This document shows positions 12,121-24,590 of a DNA stretch of 64,000 bases, piece by piece (position 1 is the first letter of the stretch; the number at the start of each line of letters is the position of its first letter). This DNA comes from Petrolisthes cinctipes (taxonomy: Eukaryota > Arthropoda > Malacostraca > Decapoda > Porcellanidae). The notes under the pieces are model-generated. The model did not search any database, had not been told where the DNA came from, and worked only from the letters and a program-made list of their open reading frames with translations. Both the position numbers and the translations under genes were made by a program. Location of the stretch: positions 1 through 64,000 of the forward strand of contig JAWQEG010000080.1 in assembly GCA_033782935.1 (NCBI GenBank), written 5' to 3'.

Positions 12121-13060
12121 ATGGCAACTAATACTAACACCGCACACTCTTCTCCTGACATGTCTCGCCCACACAACTCCACCACACAAACACCCTCCTC
12201 ACAGACACCTTATGTTCCACCCTTCTCCTACAATATTCATTCATGGTTCCACCACATGGAGGCGGTGTGGCGTTATTCTACTTTCTCGGGGGATCAGATG
12301 TTCCAAGCGGTACTTCGTTCCCTCCTGGACGAAGTGTTCGACACCATATCTCCTATCCTCACCCAAGACACCACCTACAAGGACTTAGAGGAAGCTATCA
12401 TCTCAGCGCATGGCATGACGGAGCAACAGTACCTCAAGGCCCTCGAGGACATCTAACTGGAGGGGCGGCGCCCTTCTGCACTTCTGAGACACATGCAACA
12501 ACTCAGTGAGAAGCCTTCACAGACGCTGTCCTTAGGCGCCCCTCCCCCCCCCCCCCGTGGCCCTGGCAACGCACCACTGCCACTATCATCACGCAGCCCA
12601 CGCACACCGCTCCACCGACATCTCTACCACCAACACATTATCACATACCTCTACCACCTACACAACAACACCTACCTCTATCACCCTCACAATAACACCA
12701 ACACCTATCTCCTACACAACACCAGCTAGTGCTACCTCCACTCCAACCCCACCATACCCTTCCTACACAACAACACCAACACACTCCACCTCAACCCCAA
12801 CAATTCCTTCCTCCACCTCAGCAACAACTTTTCCTACCTCCACCCCAACAACCTACCTTACCACTTACGCAACACCTGTTCGACACGATTACACAGGCAC
12901 TCAACACAGTGATACACACCCTTCAACAACCGCCGTCTCATCACCATCAACAGTGGGCTCCTCCAGTTGCAGTCCTTCCAACTGTGCACGTACCACCAGA
13001 GGTTTGGCCACACCGCACGGAACTGCTGCCCCCCGTGCGAGTGGGGTACTTCCGCAAGCC
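12121..13060 (+). pseudogene. Gypsy-1 gag (broken)
   Basis: The frame opens with ATG at 12121. Residues about 35-110 (PPFSYNIHSWFHHMEAVW...) resemble the capsid part of this Gypsy family's gag. A TAA at 12454-12456 interrupts it, yet the same frame goes on with EGRRPSALLRHMQQL, so the stop is a mutation. After further shifts, CTYHQRFGHTARNC followed by PPC near 12988-13040 is the C-H-C zinc motif that closes gag in this family. The stretch between (12540-12960) is a Pro/Thr/His-rich low-complexity linker. Gag would form the particle shell and bind the RNA; this copy cannot. Confidence 0.75.
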
Positions 13061-13288
13061 ACCCGACTGCTAGACCTACACAGGGAAACGAGTAAGCCTA
13101 TAGCAAGACAACTTCCACGCTACCACCCACACCACACCAAACTACTCAGGGCCTACTGACAACACACACGCACACCACCAGCCACCAACTACAACACAGC
13201 CGCCAACCTCGCTACCACGCCTCTGTCACCCGTTCAGCAACAACCAGGCAAGACTTTTAGCTCACCTCATCACACCGCTCGCACTTTC

Positions 13289-13720
13289 TTGATGGTGGAA
13301 GACCTTGAGTCGGGCGACAACTTCCTCGTCGACTCTGCTTCGGAGATGAGCATTGTTCCTCCCAATGAGAAAGACAGGAAGAGCCAGGCATCGACAGCAT
13401 ACGACCTCCTAGCTGCTAACAAGTCACCGATCGCCACCTACAGTATGATGAGTAGGGGTGTCACCCTCTTGAAGCACTACCTGTGGCCATTCATCGTGGC
13501 TGACATACAGGCCACCATCCTGGGTCTTGACTTTCTAACCGTACCCGTACATGACTTACTTATAGACGTCAAAAGACAACGCCTTATACACCAACCGACG
13601 GGAACCATCATCCCCACCAAACACTGCCGACACACCACACACACTATCACACACATTTTACACAATAACGCCACCTACTCTCCACTACCACCACACTATC
13701 ACACACATTTCACACAATAA
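13289..13720 (+). pseudogene. Gypsy-1 protease
   Basis: Frame of 143 codons. FLVDSASEMSIVPP at residues 12-25 stands where the family has the aspartyl protease D-T/S-G-A motif; here the Gly is Ala, so the active site is altered. It is followed by the flap region (PIATY) and LGLDFL, the second conserved protease strand. The C-terminal part runs into simple CACACA-rich sequence. It is the start of pol and lies about 230 bp after the gag zinc motif. Confidence 0.8.
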
Positions 13721-13809
13721 CGCCAACGAAAACATACTACAGGAATACCCACACCTACTCTCCACTACCACCACACAACACATTCATGAGCCAAGTATAA
13801 ACCACACTA

Positions 13810-14560
13810 TCACCACGACGGGCCCCCTTGCGTTCGCCAAACCACGGAGGATGCCCACTGAGCGCCTGGAGGCAGCCAAGAGGGAGTTCCAAAGGATGAT
13901 TCAGCAGGGCGTGGCCAGACCTTCCGACACATGGTCCCGAAGCAACAGGAAGGAGAATGGAGGGCATGAGGGGATTATAGGGCTCTGAACGCTGCTACCA
14001 TCCCCGACAGGTACCCAATACCGCACGTCTTGGACAGTATTCTCCAAGATCGACCTGGTTCGTGCCTTCCACCAAATTCCTGTTGCGGAACAAGACATAA
14101 AGAAGACTGCCATTACGCCACCCTTCGGATTATTTGAGTTCCCGTCCATGAACTTAGGGTTACGCAACGCCGCCCAGACATTCCAGAGGTTCATGGATAA
14201 GGTGCTGCGTGGCTTAGACTACACTGTGGTGTAGATCAATGACATCCTGGTTGCGTCACACACTCACACATAACACCAGCAGCACCTGAGGGAACTCTTC
14301 AGCGACCTGCAGCAACATGGACTCAAGATTCACCCCTCCAAGTGCATTATAGGGGCAGACCATTTTGACTTCCTCGGCCACCGCGTGACTCCCAATGGCA
14401 TCAACCCCTCTACCGCAGAAGGTAGAGGCAGTGAGAGAGTTCTCTCTACCCACGACAGCCAGGAAACTCAGGGAATTTCTGGAGGTGGTTAATTACTGCC
14501 CCTGCATGACTTACTCAAGGGACTTAAGAAGACTTCCTAAAAGAAGCTCGTCTGGCCTTC
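13810..14560 (+). pseudogene. Gypsy-1 reverse transcriptase (broken)
   Basis: Motifs are spread over three frames: an N-terminal segment with ERLEAAKREFQRMIQQGVARP, then [20 protein letters not shown] with the first catalytic Asp, then [18 protein letters not shown]. The catalytic Y-I-D-D is destroyed: a TAG at 14232-14234 precedes IND. Thumb-side residues (IGADHFDFLGHRV) follow in the same frame. At least two frameshifts and one stop make it inactive. It lies between the protease and RNase H as in standard Gypsy pol. Confidence 0.8.
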
Positions 14561-14582
14561 CGCTGCCAAGGAGGCCTTCACA

Positions 14583-14903
14583 GTGATCAAGAGGAAGTTG
14601 GCAGACACCACCCTCCTAGCTTACCCTACTCCTCACACACCGACGTCCTTATACACAGACGCCTCTAATGATGCAATCGGTGCAGTCCTGCAGCAGGAAG
14701 TGGAAGGGGTGCTCAAGCCCATCGCCTTCTACAGCAAACGTCTGGAGCCGCCACAATGCAAGTGCAGCGTGTTCGACAGGGAACTGGTGGCCATCTACGA
14801 TGCTGTGAAACACTTCTGCCACTTCCTGAAAGGCAGGACTTTCCATTTTCGGACGAACCACAAGCCTCTCACAATGGCTATGCACCAGCTGGACACTAAC
14901 TAG
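14583..14903 (+). pseudogene. Gypsy-1 RNase H
   Basis: Open frame of 106 codons: LYTDASNDAIGAVLQQ (first catalytic Asp), FYSKRLEPPQ, then FDRELVAIYDAVKHFCHFLKG (catalytic Glu) and TNHKPLT, where the second Asp of the family's TDHKPL is replaced by Asn. It ends at a stop after LDTN, with the remaining C-terminal part (DIRHVRGEDNAVADALSR-like) in another frame near 14950-15003. Confidence 0.85.
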
Positions 14904-15133
14904 CCTCCAAGGGTTACACGACATCTTGCCTTCATCTCCGAATTCACGACTGATATCCGGCACGTAAGGGGAGAAGATAATGCCGTCGCTGATGCCCTCT
15001 CCAGAGTCCCTCCTGTACAACCATCCATCTCCAACATCCAACACATCCCGCCACTGGACTTCCATGACTCGCCTCCGCCCAACAGAACGACACGCACCTC
15101 CAAGACCTCCTCACAGGCGACACGGGGCTCCGC

Positions 15134-15673
15134 TTGGAGTACCTAACAACTCCTGACGCGATCACCAAGCTCTGGTGCGACACCTCCTGCGGCACTCCAC
15201 ACCCATACATCGCGACACAGTTCAGGGAGACAGTCTTCCAGCACTACCACTCTCTCAACCACCTAGGGGTCGCTGGTACGCTCCGACTCGTCAGGCCAGG
15301 GATGAGGAAACAGGTGAAAGAGTGGGTCACCTCCTGCTTACCCTGCCAGCGCACTAAGATAGGACGTCACACCCGACCACCACTGCACGAGTTCCCTGTA
15401 CCCACCCGCAGGTTCCACATGGTACATGTAGACATTGTGGGTCCAATGCCGCCGTCTCGCGGGGCACGCTACCTCCTAACATGTATCGACAGAACTACAC
15501 GTTGGTGCACTGCTGCCCCAACGAGCGACATTACAGCGGAAGGTACTGCCTGTCATTTCCTCAGCAATTGGGTCTTCAACTTCGGTCCCCCAGCGATAAT
15601 CATCACAGATCAAGAGACCCAATTTAATTCAAGGGCATGGCAGAACATGCTGACGCTGCTGGGTGCAAGGTAG
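15134..15673 (+). pseudogene. Gypsy-1 integrase, zinc and core domains
   Basis: Frame of 179 codons. HYHSLNHLGVAGTLRLV then CLPCQ gives the HHCC zinc-binding module. HVDIVGPMP holds the first catalytic Asp, and ITDQETQFNS the second. The stop at 15671 cuts the core before the catalytic Glu, and some core sequence is lost. Integrase would insert the cDNA copy; this one is dead. Confidence 0.85.
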
Positions 15674-15733
15674 CAGAGGACGACGGAATACCACTTGTGT
15701 GGCAATGGTATGGTTTAGCGCCTACACCGCCGG

Positions 15734-16200
15734 TTGAAGGACGCTTTCCTTGCTCTACAGCCTGACCAGTGGACAGACGCCCGTCCACTCATCACTCATA
15801 CTCCTCACCATCCGGACTACAGTGAAGGAAGACCTGTATCATTCACCGGCAGAGCTTGTATTCGGTTGCCAGGGCAGGTTACATCACCAGACCTGAACAC
15901 CTCCAATCTCTCCTTCCTACCTGCACTCAAGCATGCCATTGCCAAAGCCCAACCCACTCCTACAGGTCACCACACCAGGCCCACTTTCACACCTTCAGGC
16001 CTCCACTCAGCACCGTACCTATTCTTACGCACAGATGCACACAAAGCACCACTCCAACAACCCCACACTGGTCCACACCTTGTTATCTCCAGGACAGACA
16101 CGACGGTCACCATCCAGGTATCAGGCAAGCCTTACGTCACGTCCTGGGAACGGTTCAAACCCGCTCACACCAACACTAAACAACACCACACAACACCACC
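15734..16200 (+). pseudogene. Gypsy-1 integrase C-terminal part
   Basis: The first ~150 codons of a 287-codon frame continue the integrase after a deletion and frame change: LKDAFLAL-like core end, a degraded 'ELVYG..LRLPGQ' block, QPTPT, then LQQPHTGPHLVISRTDTTVT, the Gly-Pro-type C-terminal module, and SWERFKPAH. The rest of the frame is CA-rich simple sequence and not coding. Confidence 0.7.
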
Positions 16201-16502
16201 CTCACTCACCTACACACGCATCCGTGCAACCTTCACCACTCACCTCCATCTCTTCACCCCATCCACCCTTCACATCTACTCAACACCGCCCACCACTCTT
16301 ACCTACTCCACAACCACGCCACGACATCATACCTCACTCACACACACACACACTGCGCCCTACCCGCACCACCTGACCAACCAGACCACGCCTCCACGCC
16401 ACATACACACGCACACCCCGCACCTCTCCTACCCACGCTGTAACCACAACCACACCCTACCCACACGTCACAACCACACACACACTCTCACCAACCCTCT
16501 CC

Positions 16503-17401
<899 letters not shown>

Positions 17402-17450
17402 TTCTCTATGTCCATATCACCCTTTTTTTCCTACTGATTCCTGGGGGTAC

Positions 17451-17857
17451 TGTAGTGAACCAAGCACCTTGCGCATCTTACATCTCACCTGTTCGGTGCT
17501 TACACATCCTCAAGTTCTCTTGTCTACCTGCACTCCTCCCTTACCTACCCAAGATCGCCTCCCGTGTGGGCCAGCATTGGTCACTCTCCCACTAGCGCTC
17601 GACTTGGAAGGTCGCCTCTCCCTCACCTGCCGCCACCTCTGCCACACCAAGACACCAGGACACCACGTGCCGCTATCTACTCCAGCTTCTACAGCTCCCA
17701 ACACTACACTACTACAGCAGGCGGGTTTGGTCAACTGCAAGGTACTTGTCTACTACTATTTACTTTGCAACCCTGTACACTATATTATATTCTATAAATT
17801 GTACTGTGTATTCGAGTCTATTCACCTCCGGTAGTAACACACTCTCATGTGTTTACA
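17451..17857 (+). repeat. Gypsy-1 3' LTR
   Basis: TGTAGTGAACCAAGCACC...GTGTTTACA, aligned with the 5' LTR. A short 'ctgggggtac' precedes it in the position of a polypurine tract. GTCT follows at 17858-17861. Confidence 0.92.
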
Positions 17858-17861
17858 GTCT

Positions 17862-18038
17862 ATTTATCATACACTTCTATCATTTACAAACTATAGTAAT
17901 TGATAATTGCATGAATACTATTGTAAATAAAGTATATAGAATGTATTGCAAAGATACTTCATATTTACATGTACTAAAGTACATAGGATATGTAAGACAA
18001 TGTCTATTAATGAAATAGATGCTAAGTAGATCCTCTTG
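17862..18038. other. Unassigned AT-rich DNA
   Basis: Nothing recognisable. Confidence 0.4.
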
Positions 18039-18040
18039 TA

Positions 18041-18311
18041 CAGCCGCGCACACAAATTCGCGGTACACTCAGCATTATCAATCCGGTGTCTGCCAGGGTC
18101 TCAGATTTTCACAGTATCGAATCACGTGCAGGAAAGAGAATTAATGGAGACTGTGTGAGTCAATGGCCACTTACCCTGCCCACACATCCCTCCCTCATGC
18201 CCTACCCCAACTTCCTACTCCCGAACGTGCTTCGATAATGTGAAACTCTAAGCCTGAAGTGGACACCGGATTGACAACGCTGAATGTACCACGAATTTGT
18301 ATGCGCGGCTG
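18041..18311. mobile_element. Tc1/mariner-type MITE 1 of a chain of three
   Basis: Begins CAGCCGCGCACACAAATTCG and ends with its inverted match (27 bp, two mismatches). TA lies on both sides (18039-18040 and 18312-18313). 271 bp, non-coding. Confidence 0.85.
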
Positions 18312-18313
18312 TA

Positions 18314-18491
18314 CAGTCACGGCAGTGATGGATATCCTTGACCAGCACAGGAGAGTCCGATAACCCGAAATATTTATACCAATATTATCATCAGGCGTTT
18401 CACTGAAGCAAAGAATCCAATGGTTCACAATTTGAAACAGCTGGCCGCGCCTTTCCATGACAGAGTAATCAAGGACTATCTGCCGTGACTG
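18314..18491. mobile_element. Tc1/mariner-type MITE 2 of the chain
   Basis: Begins CAGTCACGGCAG and ends CTGCCGTGACTG, with a weaker inner match (ATCCTTGA / TCAAGGAC). TA at 18312-18313 and 18492-18493. 178 bp. Each TA is shared with the neighbouring MITE. Confidence 0.85.
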
Positions 18492-18493
18492 TA

Positions 18494-18649
18494 CAGTCAT
18501 GGCCAAAAGTCCTGCAACCTGGTGAAAAGAAGCGAGTCATTTAAATTGAATCTGATGAACCAATATTGCAGAGACCAACAGCTATAGCTTCGGATAATTT
18601 TTCGGAGCCATCTCATTGGAAGGTGTTGCAGGACTATTGACCATGACTG
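18494..18649. mobile_element. Tc1/mariner-type MITE 3 of the chain
   Basis: Begins CAGTCATGGCCAAAAGTCC and ends in its inverted match (25 bp, two mismatches). TA at 18492-18493 and 18650-18651. A second copy of this family lies at 52069-52200. The motif CAGTCATGGCCAAAAGT is a well-known Tc1-like terminus. Confidence 0.88.
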
Positions 18650-18778
18650 TACATGCCATATAGTACAGTACAAAATAAAGAACAACAACAACAAGTGGTC
18701 ATATTAGTTGCCCTAGAAATTTTAGAAGTTAACTAAAGAAGTATTAATATGTATGCTTATATGCATACAGTATATGCT
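18650..18778. other. Short spacer with (AAC)n
   Basis: 'aaataaagaacaacaacaacaag' at about 18676-18697 looks like the simple-repeat tail of a retroposon whose body has been replaced by the MITE chain. Confidence 0.35.
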
Positions 18779-19077
18779 CAGTCTCGCTCCAGAACTGGTG
18801 GAGTTTGGACGTACTCGTGGCGCTCTGCCTCCATTCTCATTTGTGTTGTTGTTTGGGTTATTTTGGAGATCTTGTTTGTGTGTTTTTTGTATTGTTTGTG
18901 AGTTCTTGTTTGTGTGTTGTTGTTACTGTGGTGTTGCTGGTGTTGTTTGTCTGTTGTGGTTCTGTGGTCTGTTGTGGTTCTGTTTTGTTGTGATTGTCTG
19001 TGTGTGTGTGGGTGTGTGTGTCCCTGGCTGATTGAGTGTTTAGTTGTTGTTTTTGTTGTTTGCTTTCCATCTAGGAC

Positions 19078-20556
19078 TTGCCTGGCCTGATGGAGAGTGC
19101 GGATTCCTGCCTGGAGGCTGACTTGGCAATGTCGGAGGAAGACGAGTCTCCAGTTGAGGATCACTGGCCTGAGCTGTCTTCTCGCAACCCTCCCCCCCTC
19201 TCCTCGGTCACTCCGCAGCTCAAGTTGAAGCCGTCCACCTCCTCAACCTTTACCAAGCTACCCGTTGATGCCTCGTCCATATCCTCGCAGGATTCTGATG
19301 GTGTGGACTGTTTGCCTCCAGCTGCCAAGACTGCCAAGGGTGCTTCAGCTGTGCACGACGTACCTTCTCTGCCTCACCCTGGTGTTTCTTCTTTGTATAC
19401 CAACTCCTTGCCCTCGTCCAACCTTCCTGCTTTTGCCCCGAGAGATGCCTATGTCAAACTCTCCTTCTCTGGAAACCCATCTACGGACACAAAGCTGCGT
19501 TGGTTGTCGGATGTCAACAGGGCCTTCCAGCTGCAGCATGAACTGGCTGAAGTTAAGATGGCTGCTGTCACCTCCCGGTTTGTCTAAATCTTTAGGAAGC
19601 GTCAGGACATCATTGATAGAGTCAAGGCTGGTGAATTTTTATCTCTGCCTCTCGTTCTTGAAGACTCACCCGAGAGGCCTCGTAAGTTCCCCAGCTACAT
19701 CATCATCCGTTTTCCTATTGATGTTGACCCGAAACTTGCCAAAGGATACCCTGGTGTGTACTCTGCCCGTCGTTTTTTCCAAAATGGTTCCCCCATTAGC
19801 CTTATTGTTGTTGTCTGGAGTCAACCTGAACCACCTCCAAATGAGATTTCCTTTGATTTCCTCCCTTGTCTTCCACCGTGTGAGGTGAGGAAACTTCATA
19901 ATGAGCAGCCTTGGCGCTACAGGTGCTGGGGAGTTGGGCATATCTCCTGGTACTGTTCTGCCAGGCCTAAGTGTGCATAGTGTGCCGCCGACCATGATTC
20001 CAAGACGTGTCCTGTCAGGGGTGAACCATCACGTCCTGCTGCCTCCACCTCTGAGCCTTCACCTCCTGAGGATACATTTCGATGGAAGTGTCCACGATGC
20101 CTTCAGCCAGGGGTTAACGTGTGGCATGGATGTACTCGACGTCAGGTCCAGGCTCGTGTCCCTACTATTGCTCCGCCTCCACCACCACCACCACCACCTC
20201 CCCAGTCTGCTCCTCCTACCAGCCCTGCCTCGCCTCCAGACCTGGCCCTCCGCAAGTCTGTAGCTACCCTCATGGCATGCTGTGCGGCTCTCGAAAACCG
20301 CTTTTCTGCCCTTGAAGCCAGGATTGATGTGCTGGTTGCCGCTCAGGCTGCCAATGATTCCAAACTCTCCACCTTGGCCGAGGCTCAGCAGGCCATCATC
20401 TCAACTGTCACTACCCTTACCGAAAAGATGGATACTGTTGCATCTCGCCTTGAAAAGCTTTTCGAGTCAGTCCCTTCTCCTGGTCCATCTTCTTCTCCAG
20501 GTCGCTCATCTGCCCCCACTCACCGGACTTCTACCTCCAAATACAGAGATCACTAG
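19078..20556 (+). pseudogene. LINE-A ORF1 (gag-like), two stops
   Basis: One frame of about 490 codons broken only by TAA at 19585-19587 and TAG at 19978-19980. After an acidic N-terminus (MSEEDESPVEDHWPEL) and a Ser/Pro-rich part comes a conserved block (AYVKLSFSGNPSTDTKLRWL...) that ends in CWGVGHISWYC and then CAADHDSKTC. These are CCHC-type zinc knuckles; the first Cys of the first one is lost. KCPRCLQPG...C follows, then a Pro-rich spacer and a heptad-like stretch (about 20275-20470, LENRFSALEARIDVL) predicted to be coiled coil. ORF1 proteins bind element RNA. The start is taken as the first ATG before the acidic block. Confidence 0.82.
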
Positions 20557-23500
20557 TGATTGCCGGCTGGTGTCATCTCCTGGAATGTATGTGGTATCAC
20601 CAGTTATGCTAAGCTCACTCAACTCCAGGCCTAAGTTTTTCGTCATCATCCCAGTGTTATTTTTCTCCTGGAAGCATTTCCAGGACGGCCGCTCGCTGCT
20701 GGGCAAGCTCCTCCTCTCTCAGGTTATGTGCCATATATTCATCTGGTAAGGAATGGTCTCCTGACTTACATACATAGATCCTTGCTACATCGCCTTCTCC
20801 ATACCTCTACTGATCCTGACATGACCTTTCAGCTATTCGAGGTTCTACCTGGGAATGGAGTACTCCAACTATGTAATGTCTATTCTGCCCCAGCTAGACT
20901 CACTCTTGAGGATCTTCCTTCTCCAACAGTGCGTGGTATGGTGTATATGGGAGATTTTAATGCTCGGCATTTTGATTTGGGTGATGATTCTGGCTCTATT
21001 AATCGTAATGGTGTTCGTCTCCTTTCATACATCCGCAAGCATCATCTGACACACTGGGAGACTGGCGGTGCCACTCATTACTGGGGAGGTACTCTGGATT
21101 ACATCCTCTTGTCTGTCCTGATAGCATCTCAGGTCCAGTGCTTTTCCATGCCAGACTGATTCTCTGATCACATTGCTCTTCGGTTTCATTATTCTCTACC
21201 AGCTGGGTCAGGTGCTTCAGCCACTCGTTTGCGTATTGCTGTGCCCCCTAAATATTGCCCGACTTACATCTTATTTATGGCCCATGTATTCCCTACATTT
21301 GACATATCATCAGCTGAACAGTTGTACTCTGATCTTGTATCAGTTACTCATGACTTTTACAGGCTATACGTCTCCCGGCCACACCTCCAGCATCTCCATA
21401 CTGCCCACTCCTGGACGCTGGATGCACATATACAGGAGGCAAAGGAGGAGGCTGAACGTGATGGCCTATTGTTTCAAGCCAACCCAACCTCTGACGTACT
21501 CCATCGTTACCAGATGTCTAGGGAAACTTTAGTTGCCCTGCAGGAGTGTGCTCACACTGAGTCTTGGCAGCGGTTCATGGACAGCATCAACCAGCAAACA
21601 AGTGTGGCTTCTATGTGGCACCTCATCCATCGGGTTGTTAAAAAGACACCGGCCACTGCTCGTCATTACACTCCTGCCGACTATGCCAAACAACTTATCG
21701 ATGCCTGGTCAGAACAATCTACCCCAGCCAGTCTACCCATCCACATACAAGATGCACTAGCTTCCCGTGCTGCTGTCCATTGGCTTCGTCTAATGTCTGC
21801 TCTGTTACAAAATGATGACGATGATGCAGAGGAGATAACTGAGGAGGAGTTGCGCCGTGCTCTCTCTCGTGGTAGAGCTTCTTCCCCTAGTGATGATGGT
21901 ATTACTTATGCTGTGCTGTGCCTACTTCAACAAGTTCCTGGGAACCCTCTACTTCGACTGTACAATCTTTGTCTTCGTGACTGTTGTGTACCACGATCCT
22001 GAACCAGCAGCACAATAATACCCATCCCTAAGCCCGGCACTGCGAAGTTCAGGCCTATTTCCCTTACTTCCTGTTTTTGTAAGGCTATGGAGAGAATCTT
22101 ACTCAATCGTCTCATGTACAGACTGCAGGATCGCCTTTCTCCATGGCTGTTTGGCTTTCTTCCCCAGAGGAGCACACATCACTGCCTAGTCGACCTGTAC
22201 TCTCGCCTTAACAGGGACAGTGTGGTGGCCTTCATTGACCTTCGAAGTGCCTTCGATGGTGCTAATAGAGACGTCATTTAGGATCAACTGGTTGACTTTG
22301 GGATAAATGGTAATCTACTATGGTAGATTCGGGGCTACCTGAGTAGCAGGACCTCCCGTGTGTTTTTCAGTGGTGCACTCAGTCCTTTGCGCAGTTTTCA
22401 TCTTGGTACACCTCAAGGGGTTGTTCTCAGCCCATTGTTATTTAATATTCTGATGCATCGGTTGCTCACTTCTCTCACTGACATTCCTGGAACTACAAGT
22501 ACGTGCTATGCTGATGATATCTGTGTTCATTCTACCTCACCAAGGGATCTCCAGCGGTTTCTTGACCCATTCTCTGTGGCCTCCTCTCACTGTGGCATTA
22601 TTGTCTCACCAGATAAGAGCAGAATATTCACCTGCCGCCTTCCTCAAGCTCGGCCAGTGTTCACCATTGGAAGGACTGTCATTCCCATGTGTTCCCAGTA
22701 CCGCTACCTGGATGCGCCAGTCAATATTTGGCCGATTGTCCCTGCCAGACCTCAAGACCATCCCATTGTCCAGGACTTATTGGGTCGTCTCCAGCGCCGA
22801 CTTACGCCACTTCAATGGCCCTCTAACAACTCCTTGGGCATCTCCATCCCAGTAGCCAGAACCATCTATATTGCTTTTATCCGTTCAGTTGTTGATTACC
22901 TCTCCCCTGCTTTGATTCAACTTCCTAGGGCTACTCTTGAAACTTTAGAAAAATTTCAGAATAGAGCAATGAGAATAATTCTCGGCTGTCCAATGTCGAC
23001 CAGGATAGTGAACATGCAGCCTGAGTTGCGTCTTCCTCCATTAATCGAGAAAATTTATTGTAATGTTACTTGCTTCACTGTCAAGTGCCTCCATTTCCCA
23101 CATCTTTCACCCCATTACTCTCAGTTAGTCAGGACTTCTCTTAGACCAAACTCCCCTGTCCCTCCCATACTGCCTGCTGGACGTACTCTTATAAGGTATG
23201 TTTCCTCTATGCTCCGTAGTCTTAATATAGATATAATGTTTGCAGATGTCCCCCCAGGGCCCCCTCTATGGATGCTACCAACACCTGATGTGAGCTTTAC
23301 ACCTACTTCCAAGTCGGAGCTGCCTTCTCTACAGCGGCAGTTGGCTCTGGAACACATTGAAACAGTGACTTCCTCCATCACAGATCCATACTGCCTCATT
23401 GCAGGTGGATGGTACAGCAGGTTGTGCCGTTTTCTCGCCTGACCTGGAGTCACCTCCAGGAGGCTGGGTTGGCCGTCGTCTCTGTAACCACTCTAGCTCA

Positions 23501-24003
23501 ACATTGTGTGAACTGTATGCCATTCTGGATGCTGTTAGTGTTGTTTGTCAACGTGGAGTGAATGCTGCCATTTTTTGTGACTCCAAACCTGCCCTTCATT
23601 CCCTCTCCAGTGTTCAGCCCACACACTCTACTGTTATTCAGCAGATTTTATCGTTTTTGGCCTTATTGCGTCATCGTAACTTGACTGTCAAATATTTATG
23701 GGTGCCATCCCATGAAGGTTTACGTCACAATGATACAGTTGACAGACTCGCAAAGGAAGCCTGCCATCTGCCTCCTCGTGGTGTTGGACGTCCTCTCTCC
23801 CTGACATGTTACCTTTCTAGAGTTCGTTCCGCCGCTCTCCTCCCTGTACGGCGACGCAGGGATGCAGAGAGGCCCTTCAGCATCTCCATCACCCATTACG
23901 AGTCTGTCTGCTGTCACAAATATTCCTACCGTCGTCGAGGCCTCATGGTTCGGAGGCACAATGTAGTCTCTGCTCGTTTGAGGCTTGGCTATAGGCCACC
24001 ATG
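20557..24003 (+). pseudogene. LINE-A ORF2 (endonuclease-RT-RNase H), broken
   Basis: Endonuclease: VISWNVCGITSYAKL at 20571, YMGDFNARH near 20946 and SDHIALRFH near 21166, the last in a shifted frame. RT: PSDDGITYAVL, IIPIPKPG, FRPISLTSC, FGFLPQRSTHHC, AFIDLRSAFDGAN (first Asp), LGTPQGVVLSPLLFNIL, then CYADDICVHS at 22503-22532 with the catalytic AspAsp intact. RNase H: DGTAG near 23405, IFCDSKPALHSL, KYLWVPSHEGLRHNDTVDRLA. Defects include stops at about 22000, 22279 and 22324, and a frameshift near 23400 between RT and RNase H. EEP + RT + RNase H in one ORF places it in the I group of LINEs. The catalytic motifs are well kept, but the enzyme cannot be translated as one piece. Confidence 0.88.
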
Positions 24004-24160
24004 GCAGGCTGCTGTGGGAGGTGTAAGGAGGAGAAGAAGGCCACAGAGGAGATGGATAGACACAGTGAAAGGAACTCTGAGTGGAAGAGGTATACTTGTG
24101 GTGCAAGGTAGAGTGACTGCGCGTGATAAAAACGAGTGTAGGAGGGTGGTGAATGCTTGA
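24004..24160 (+). pseudogene. Tail of a different LINE ORF, fused in frame
   Basis: Directly after LINE-A's RLGYRPPWQ the same frame reads GGVRRRRRPQRRWIDTVKG ... ARDKNECRRVVNA. The pattern R-x-RPxxRWxDxVK...RxExRxxV is the C-terminal tail of another LINE type (as in RTE/craftsman-like endonuclease-RT proteins), not the end of an I-type ORF. It probably is the 3' end of a 5'-truncated second LINE that inserted into, or recombined with, LINE-A. About 430 bp of G-rich sequence after the stop (to roughly 24580) may be its 3' UTR. Weak but distinctive match. Confidence 0.5.
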
Positions 24161-24590
24161 AGAGTGGACGCGGCTTCACGGTCCTTGGAGGAGGGGCCTG
24201 CATTGAGTGTGGCCCATGGCCGGCTGAATGCTGGAGGGGTTGTTTGCCCTGTAGTGAAGTGGCAGGGGTAAACCAGCTTTTGCTGTCGGGCCTTGTTTTG
24301 GATGCAAACATGACTGTACCCCTTGTTGTCCCACAAAGAGATGCGGTTGTACAGTGGGGGTGATCCTTCCTCCAACTGGGATCGGGGGGTTGAGATGTGG
24401 AGTGTGAGTGTGAGTGTGTGCGGGAGGGAGGGGAGTTCTATGTTTGGGCATTTTGTTTCGGAGGGTGTGCAACGTGACGAGGCTACCTCCAGCGTGGAGA
24501 TGAAGGCCTGGTATATGTATGTACAGGTACCAATAACTGTATTTATATAATGTATTCTATTTCAGGTTAGTTTTTGGTACTGTGTAGCTG

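Larger units (their letters stand above)
18779..24003 (+). mobile_element. I-like LINE-A, copy 1
   Basis: A nearly full-length non-LTR element with a 5' UTR rich in GTTTGTGTG words, ORF1 with zinc knuckles, and ORF2 with endonuclease, RT and RNase H. Its 5' end ('cagtctcgc...') matches that of copy 2 at 29.24 kb. The natural 3' end is missing; at about 24003 the frame passes into the tail of a different LINE. Confidence 0.9.

Noticed and set aside
12557..13159. 200-codon Thr/Pro-rich frame
   Set aside because: Low-complexity linker of gag read in an alternative frame.
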